Positions 57,072 to 64,000 of a stretch of DNA of 64,000 nucleotides are shown in pieces. The position numbers and the translations under genes are program-made. Location of the stretch: NCBI GenBank assembly GCA_023213395.1, contig CM041465.1:251603741-251667740 (forward strand). The letters run 5' to 3'. The number at the start of each line of letters is the position of its first letter. Positions within the stretch are counted from its first letter, which is position 1. The notes below the pieces were generated by a model. That model did not search any database, had not been told where the DNA came from, and saw nothing but the letters and a program-made list of their open reading frames with translations. The DNA comes from Cycas panzhihuaensis. Its lineage: Eukaryota > Cycadophyta.

Positions 57072-58890
57072 AAAATAAGATATAGATGTGAGATTTCGAT
57101 GTGGCAAATCTATCATCTAGAACAAATACAGGAAGATTATTGCTAAAATGATAAAATAGATGACTTGTACATCTTGAGCGGCAATTTTGAAAACCAAAAA
57201 GCCTTCAATATTTTTGCAATATTAAAAATAAACTCTAGCATAAGAGGATGAACCATTTGAATTATCTTATTCTTTAACTTTTGTATAAACTTAATATGGT
57301 ACATGACATTCTTAAAATCAATGTTAAATAATGCTTGTATGAAGCATGTGTTATGGCTTAAACAACATTGAGAACTGTTTTCAATAGGTGAATCTTGGAG
57401 AGAAAAATAAATCTTAGAGTGGGTTCACTCTAACATCTGCAAGCCAATGCTAGTTGTGCCAATTAGGAGATCCAAATATTTTCTAACTTTCATTGATGAC
57501 TTCTCTAGGAAATTTAAGGTTTACCCCATCAAGGATAAGTTACAAACCTTCTAATTCTTCAAGTAATTCAAGGAGCACATCAAGAATAAAATAGGTCAAA
57601 AGTTAAAGATCTTGAGATCGAACAACATAGGCAAGAACACATTAAAGGAATTCAATGAATATTATAAAGACCAGAACATCTTGAGATAGTTGACTGTAAC
57701 CTACACACCTAAATATAATGGCATCACTAAATGTATGAATAGGACTTCAATTAAAAAAACTAATTCCATGGTGAAAAGTAAAGATTGGATTTAACATCTT
57801 TGGGCTAAAATGGCGAGTATCATTACTTACCTAAACAATTAGAGTCTAACTAAGGCAATTTGGAATAAAACACAAGAGGAGGTTTGGTTTAGCAACAAGT
57901 CTACAGTCAGCCGTTTGAAAGTGTTTGGGAGTGTTGTCTACATGCATACCCTTAAGCAAAAGTGAAAAATGTTTGATGATAAAAGTTCTAAGTGTATCCT
58001 CATTAGATACAATGAATAAAGTAAGGCCTATAGGGTTTACAAGTTGAAGACCAAAAAGATTCATGTAACTCATGATGCCATCTTCAATGAAGGTGATAGG
58101 CAAGATGACATAGCTTCATTAGACTTTTGATACTTGACTGATCAATAATCTTCGCATGTTAGTGAGCAGCATGAATGTTGCTCATCAAGGCATATGGTCA
58201 TCATCGACCTTGAACCAATTAGTGAGATCATAAAATCTAATGATTCAATGTATGAAATGTTCCAGATTTGGGGACCATAATTAGGAGACACTAAAGAAGT
58301 TCAGTCTAGTATACTACAAACTACAAATGATTTAGAGGATCATTATGAAAGACCATAGATTAGATATTCGTCTTCTCCTTCAAAGAAAAAGTTACCTGAG
58401 TGGTACTTGAGAACCATTAGTCATATCAAGTTGCCTAAAATTCAAGGCAAAAGAAAATCTAAGCATCAATCCAATGACCGACTCAACTTTGCATTAATGG
58501 CTTAAGTTCTTAATGTAAACAAGCCTTACACTTTTAAGAAGGCAATAAGAGAACAAAAGTAGAAAGATACAATGTATTTTAAAATCTAATTAGTAAGGAA
58601 ATATAAGACTTAGCACTTAGTAGACTTACCACCTTAGAAGCATGCAAGTGGATGCAAATGGGTCTATAGGACCAAGTTCAAATCAGATAGCTCTATAAAT
58701 AGACTTAAGGCTAGCCTTGTTGCCAAAGGCTTCAAGCAAAAAGAAATCATTGCTTGTTAGGAGACATTCACGCTAGTGGCAAATATGAATACTATCAGAA
58801 TCATTCAGGTGATAACTACACAATTCAACTAGCAGATATGCCATATGGACATCAAGAGCACTTTCCTTAATGGGGACTTGACCGAAGAAC
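57072..58890 (+). pseudogene. Copia A integrase and start of RT, resumed after copia B
   Basis: Pre-integrase remnants lie to about 57400. The integrase reads YFLTFIDDFSRKFKVY near 57480, ILRSNNIGKNTLKEF near 57610 (catalytic Asp of R-S-D-N-G lost), YTPKYNGITKCMNR near 57700, LKVFGSVVYMHTLKQK near 57915 and AYRVYKLKTKK near 58027. After a linker, RT begins near 58640 with WVYRTKFKSDSSINRLKASL and reaches MDIKSTFLNGDLTEEHW near 58845-58895, where similarity stops. The catalytic Y-V-D-D, RNase H and 3' LTR are missing, so copia A is truncated at about 58890. Confidence 0.85.
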
Positions 58891-60317
58891 ATTGGCACAT
58901 TGGCATCTATCTCAGGCTTTGATTGGCATGTTGTTCCATGATCTTCAATCATCTTACAGGTCTTCAACCATCAATGGAACATGGGGTTTCAATCCATATC
59001 TACTCAACTAATAACTCCTCATCATTAATCTTTCACTCGGTCTTACTTCCATCTCAAACACAATGTTAGGCAAACAAACCTCTACATCTGTTGAACAATG
59101 ACTCAGAAAAGTGAAACAATGAAGGATAAAACTTGTAACCAAATGACACTCAGCATGATACATCAACAACTCTTCAACTTAACATCTAGACTGATCACAA
59201 TGCATTCCCCTGTAGATCACACTGTTTGTAAGTTGAACAACCCATAGGCTTCAAATTCTTACAATCTTACTACTACAATCTTCATCTAAGATGTATGCAC
59301 TCTAATGCACCAAAAGAAATAAATGGAAGGCTTCTGACTTAGTCTAAACATACAACATAAGGGGAATATATACCATAAACAATCACAACAATGGCATCCA
59401 ATATCTGTCTGCTACAACTTTTGCCACAAAATATGGGAGGTAAACCATAATATGCACTAACCTTACCATCTGCATCATGATACTCACCTACAATGCAACC
59501 TTACAAGATAACTGTACATACCATGATAAGGGATCATTGATTTTAAGGCATCTCATCTTAGACCTTTTCATTCACACTTTAAATTTCATTAAACACTCTA
59601 TCTCGGTTCCACACCAGACTTGTTCAGATATGCACCCATGTTGAACTAGCATCAAACATGCCACAAACCTTTATGCTATCATCAGTCCAACTAGCAAAAT
59701 ATAACGGTCCATCATCAAATAACAACTACTCATACAAGCAAATTCTAAACTTTAGATTTCGATTATAATCTGAATAAATACACTCATTTCATTAAATAAA
59801 TCACATATATATGAACATATGAAATGATATATGCCACACATAAACAACAGTAATAGAGTTTACAACACATGCAACCAAGGTATCTGAGGTAAACTCACCC
59901 TTCTTTGCCTATCTCTCTACCATCAATCCTTTTTTATATAACATTCATACAAAGAGATAACCATCACCTCATCTTGCCCTCAAACTTGCCTAATATATAC
60001 CCAATCTTGCCATGTAATCTCGCATGCAATAGGCATCTCTTCTTATCCTTCTTTGCCCATAAGCTCTTTTATGTAAACAATATATAAAGAGTATCAAACA
60101 ATCGCTTGATATCGCCCATAACACCCATCTTACTCTCCCATATATAACACACGCGAGAGTTAACCTGTAGTTAACACCACCTAACAAACACGCCTCATGT
60201 TGCCTACTCTCGTCCACAACTAAAGCATACTTAATGCACTCTCTTCACCTCCTTAAAACACCACTAAATTGCCAACATGCATACATCATTGCTCTCAATG
60301 AAAAATGCATCATATAC
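58891..60317. other. Unassigned repeat-like sequence
   Basis: No coding similarity or LTR match was found in the window. It begins where copia A RT breaks off. CA-rich and pyrimidine-rich blocks near 59900-60240 suggest LTR or UTR sequence of an element not represented elsewhere here. Confidence 0.3.
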
Positions 60318-60564
60318 TGTTATGATCCTCCACCATATGAGGTTACTCATATTGCATTTATCCTACATACATAAGTTTAAAAGATGGGCAACCTTAATAG
60401 CCCCATATATATGTATGTAATGTATAAGGAGATCATCATGATGTATTTTGTAATCTTATGTTAATAAATGTTCTTTGGAACTTCATCTTCTTCATTATCT
60501 TTTATCTATCATGTTCTATTTCTATTTTTCCATGTTGAATGGTAACAGGAATAGGTTTGTTACA
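60318..60564 (+). repeat. TR-GAG LTR1
   Basis: TGTTATGATCCTCC...GTTTGTTACA, 247 bases. Confidence 0.95.
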
Positions 60565-60566
60565 AT

Positions 60567-60578
60567 TGGTATCAGAGC
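60567..60578 (+). other. TR-GAG primer-binding site
   Basis: TGGTATCAGAGC, exact, two bases after LTR1. A second exact copy follows LTR2 at 62424-62435. Confidence 0.95.
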
Positions 60579-61275
60579 AATGATCTTGGAGGTGTCATCA
60601 AGGATTTGAAAGCATCTTTGAGAGAATAAACGTTGAAAATTCTAAAAAGTAAAGGCGAATTTGAAACGAAATTGATCGTTCTGTAAATTTTGAGTGGTTG
60701 CATTATAGATTTTTTTGTGGAAGTGCAAAAATTGTAGCAAAATTAATTTCGGCCTACTTTTTTTTCTATCACTGTAATTCTAGGATATATCTACAACCTC
60801 AACTTCAAAGAGTTATAAATTTTTCTACAAGTATCAAAATGACCTCAATTTTTTTTTTTGTTCTGTGTATTTTTTAATTTACTTTCCAATGGAAATGGTT
60901 TGAGGCTCATTTGAGTTCAGAGTAAAAAGTTATTAGCATTTTAGCAACAAGTACTATTTCAGTCTATAAAAGTCCTAATAGTGAAATTCTTAAAAGGGGC
61001 ATAACTTTGGATCTAGATATTAGAATTCAATTTCATTTGTACCGTTGGAATTGTATTTCAGAGGCTGCCATCCTACTCCATATTTTATATATTTTTGAGA
61101 TATATTTTTTTCAGAAATAAATTTTTTTAAATTAAGGGTTTCATATTATATTTTCTTAGCCATTAAGACTGTGGTCTCAAAACCATTACTCGTGAGGCCT
61201 AATATATATTTTTGTATCAAACTTAGGGGATAACATGCTATAAACACCCTTAATCTCTCCTATATCCATATTATT
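60579..61275 (+). other. TR-GAG leader
   Basis: About 700 non-coding bases between primer site and gag ATG. T-rich, nothing else recognised. Confidence 0.6.
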
Positions 61276-62160
61276 ATGGCTACAAAAAGGTCCATACCGC
61301 ACATATTTAATGCGGATGGGACTCTTTCTGTAAAGGATTGGGTTAAAGATATGTATGTATATTTAAAATCACTTGATGATAACTACATGTACAATGAGGA
61401 GATGACTAAAGTAGCTTTATTATATATACAAGGAGAGGTTTATCTTTGGTTTAAAAATTGGTATAACCTAGTTGGTTTCTTTACTACATTTTATTAGCTT
61501 GAACTAGTTATCCGTAAGAAATATAATGATTCATGGTGGAAAGAGATGCAAAGTCTTGAACAAAACAAACAAGAAGCATGACAAATACCTGAGAAGTATA
61601 ATCGCAGTATGGGACAAGAAATTCTCCTGACTCCACAAAGTCAAGAATAAAAGAAAGATTATGAGGAATTTCAAGAGTAGGTAACAGAAGTTGTTTGCCA
61701 TCCCACACCACCAGCTGCACCCAAGGACAAGGAAGAAAAGACATCACCAATAATGGAAAGACAAACTAAAGAGCAAGTAACAAAAGTTATTTGCCACCCC
61801 ACACCATCAATGGCACCTAAGGATAAAGAACAAAAGCCATGACAAATAGTTGAAAGGCAAACTAAAGTGGAACCATATCAACATCCATATTATCAAGAGG
61901 CCCATCGTAACAAAACTTATCAAGAAAGGCATTCATCTACTACAAACACCAGGTAAGAGCAACATTCGAGATTATGGTTTTAACATTATAGATATCCAAA
62001 GTATATTAGAGGATATTTAGGGTGTATCAAGATCAATTTGGGATGGATAGATCCATATTCCATGCATAACTTTTCTGCCAACATTCGTAAGAGTTATCGA
62101 TTGAAGAATAATAATAAAAAATGGTCATTAAATCAGCATGCTTTGAGGGCGAAGCATTTT
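61276..62160 (+). pseudogene. TR-GAG gag, decayed
   Basis: The ATG at 61276 opens a frame that stays in register for almost 300 codons, interrupted by in-frame stops only (first TAG at 61495). The N-terminal part reads DGTLSVKDWVKDMYVYLKSL and YIQGEVYLWFKNWYN, the capsid-like gag pattern. A 96-base in-frame tandem duplication (61681-61776, 61777-61872) repeats a CHPTP...APKDKE...ERQTK unit. The tail reads HSRLWF, RYPKYIRGY and, just before the polypurine tract, NQHALRAKHF. No zinc knuckle and no pol follow. Such gag-only elements depend on partners for reverse transcription and integration. Confidence 0.8.
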
Positions 62161-62174
62161 TAGGGGGGAGGGCA
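62158..62174 (+). other. TR-GAG polypurine tract
   Basis: TTTTAGGGGGGAGGGCA before LTR2. The same tract (TTTTTAAGGGGGAGGGCA) precedes LTR3 at 62437-62454. Confidence 0.9.
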
Positions 62175-62421
62175 TGTTATGATCCTCCACCATATGAGGT
62201 TACTCATATTGCATTTATACCACATGCATAAGTTTAAGAGATGGGCAACCTTAATAACCCCATATATATGTATGTAATGTATAAGTAGATCATCATGATG
62301 TGTTTTGTAATCTTATGTTAATGAATGTTCTTTGGAACTTCATCTTCTTCTTTATCTTTTATCTATTATTTTCTATTTCTATTTCTCTATGTTGAATGGT
62401 AACATGAATAGGTTCATTACA
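62175..62421 (+). repeat. TR-GAG LTR2
   Basis: 247 bases, only scattered differences from LTR1 and LTR3. Confidence 0.95.
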
Positions 62422-62454
62422 ATTGGTATCAGAGCATTTTTAAGGGGGAGGGCA
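62422..62454 (+). other. 33-bp mini internal region (primer site fused to polypurine tract)
   Basis: TGGTATCAGAGC is joined directly to ATTTTTAAGGGGGAGGGCA. The shared AGCA at the primer side (GAGCAATG) and the tract side (GAAGCATTT) marks the join. Confidence 0.9.
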
Positions 62455-62701
62455 TGTTATGATCCTCCACCATATGAGGTTACTCATATTGCATTTATCC
62501 CACATGCATAAGTCTTAGAGATGGGCAACCTTAATAGCCCCATATATATGTATGTAATATATAAGGAGATCATCATGTTGTATTTTGTAATCTTATGTTA
62601 ATGAATGTTCTTTGGAACTTCATCTTCTTCTTTATCTTTTATCTATCATTTTCTATTTCTATTTCTCTATGTTGAATGGTAACAGGAATAGGTTCGTTAC
62701 A
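62455..62701 (+). repeat. TR-GAG LTR3
   Basis: 247 bases, TGTTATGATCC...GTTCGTTACA. Confidence 0.95.
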
Positions 62702-64000
62702 TACATCTTAAACATCACTTCACACCATATTACCATTGAAAACAAAGTCATACCTTAATTACAAGGTGATTGATTTTAATCATATGACTTGATATATAAA
62801 AAATGATATTACGTGATATATAAAAATATACTTTGAAAATATATCAAAGTCAAGTTATATAAACATCAAAATGACTTGATATAAATCAAACCATATATCA
62901 ATAGGCATCTTTATGATTATCATAAATGGGTAAATGCAAATATTAAATCAAATGATCATATCAAGGGTTTGATTATATACAACTCAAATATGCCATATAT
63001 AATTGATTTAATATATCAATGGGCCAATTTAAATTGGCATTAAGTGACTTTATATATCAAAAATATCAACGTGATGGTGATATAAATTGCAGGCAACAGA
63101 AATAAAATACAAAGGCAATATGTATTTACAACTGCAAAAAAAAGAAAGGCGACAACTGCAAAATATTAATCATGGAGAGCATAGATGTATTAGTGATGTA
63201 ATCATCCATGCAGACAAGATGAAATTATATATAAAGGGGGTGGTTGTAATCTGTAAATATATATGATCAAATGCCAAAAATATATACAGGTGTCATCATA
63301 TATATGGCTGAAATATACATGGATGAATGGCGAGCAGATGATACATAATGAAGGCATATAAATAATTATCATGCAGTGATTGTAATATCATGTAGATATT
63401 TAGATCAGGCAATATATATATTAACACGCAGGGTGTATGTATATGTTATAAACAGGTAATGGCATATTTATAAAACATCGACAACTCACAATATATTTCA
63501 CTCTAGCATGATAAAATATTATCACTAAACAAAAATATATTGATAAAACAATACATTGAGCATACCTTTTAATATATTATTATATTTTTATTTTCATAGC
63601 ATTGCAATTAATCTCACAGAGGTTTTACATTCTCCCACTAATAGCAGAGGGTTGGCAATCGACAGTAAGAGGGTGCATGACTTCTCTCAATATACGGGTA
63701 GCCTCAAACACCTATAAAACTGATCAAAAACACCTCTAGGGCTGTGCAAACTCAAAGGTACCATCAAATAAGGATCCAACACCTTCAACAAGCTCAAACA
63801 ATGCTCACATGGCTGGCAACAGAGTCACAACTCATCCACACATCTCTATATAGCTTAGAATACCTGCAAATAATAACAGAAAGTTGTTGGGATCCTCTAA
63901 TGATCATATGCACCTCCATGGTTGTTCTACAGGGTCATCAGATACGCCAATCCACTCAGGGCAAGCCAACATGACCTGGCATCATCAATTGGACCATCTG
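62702..64000. other. AT-rich sequence with degenerate GACTTGATATATAAA-type repeats
   Basis: Between 62780 and 63070 the motif ACTTGATATATAAA and relatives recurs irregularly (about six times) in both orientations. The last 400 bases are less AT-rich and may be the edge of another element. No gene recognised. Confidence 0.4.

Larger units (their letters stand above)
60318..62701 (+). mobile_element. TR-GAG-like element with three LTRs in tandem
   Basis: LTR1 (60318-60564), a 1.6-kb internal region with gag only, LTR2 (62175-62421), a 33-base mini internal region holding just a primer site joined to a polypurine tract, then LTR3 (62455-62701). All three LTRs are 247 bases. No protease, RT or integrase. 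No clean 5-bp duplication: flanks are TATAC and TACAT; ATAC would match only if the LTR ended one base before its CA. Confidence 0.9.

Noticed and set aside
51481-57076. Target-site duplication of copia B (GAAAC/AAAAT)
   Set aside because: Only three of five bases agree in an A-rich context.
60313-62706. Target-site duplication around the TR-GAG array
   Set aside because: Flanks TATAC and TACAT do not match with LTRs ending in CA. An ATAC match requires an off-by-one LTR end. Left unclaimed.
1-64000. Bacterial-type operons, Shine-Dalgarno sites or phage modules
   Set aside because: All recognisable coding is plant LTR-retrotransposon or LINE type; nothing prokaryotic was seen.

Overview
The window is AT-rich plant nuclear DNA made almost entirely of old, nested LTR retrotransposons plus LINE debris. 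No intact host gene was found. Decayed Ty1/copia and Ty3/gypsy polyproteins, long LTRs, tRNA-iMet-type primer sites (TGGTATCAGAGC) and deep nesting point to a large repeat-rich seed-plant genome. It could be a gymnosperm, but the sequence alone cannot prove that.

Layout. 1-4075: gypsy element E0 (minus) with a decayed gag-pol and an integrase deleted into the 3' LTR. 4475-6640: an orphan minus-strand copia LTR (C), then plus-strand copia D pol. 6641-10181: a probable LARD-like element E3 (minus) with a ~2.95-kb LTR; its other LTR is only a stub, split at 10403/25671 by the next element. 10404-25670: gypsy E2 (minus), 5-bp target duplication CCCTC. E2 holds an LTR of the E0 family (~11914-12495) and copia E1 (15278-21539, plus), which lies exactly between E2's RT and RNase H. 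26304-37375: element E4, perfect target duplication TAGTT, 245-bp LTRs. E4 carries no pol. It carries a decayed, apparently intronless host gene fragment with two BRCT domains (35230-36423) preceded by a 1.1-kb tandem duplication. Copia F (26566-32102, plus) later inserted into E4's primer-binding site. 37376-39640: a decayed minus-strand reading frame with a DUF4283/zinc-knuckle segment, interrupted by E4. 42.1-43.5 kb: LINE 3' remnants. 47.0-48.65 kb: gypsy G integrase end (minus). 48652-58890: copia A (plus), split by opposite-strand copia B (51486-57071). 60318-62701: a gag-only terminal-repeat element (TR-GAG-like) with three LTRs in tandem.

How it fits together. Insertion order can be read from nesting and LTR divergence counted by eye: E4 about 10%, F inside it about 5%, E1 about 14%. 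Coding frames are often still open apart from in-frame TAA/TAG codons, a pattern expected from C-to-T decay of silenced elements.

The most interesting object is E4. Its LTR start, tail coding segment and PPT region resemble those of the gag-only element at 60-62 kb, which suggests that a small gag-type retrotransposon lineage captured a cellular BRCT transcript.
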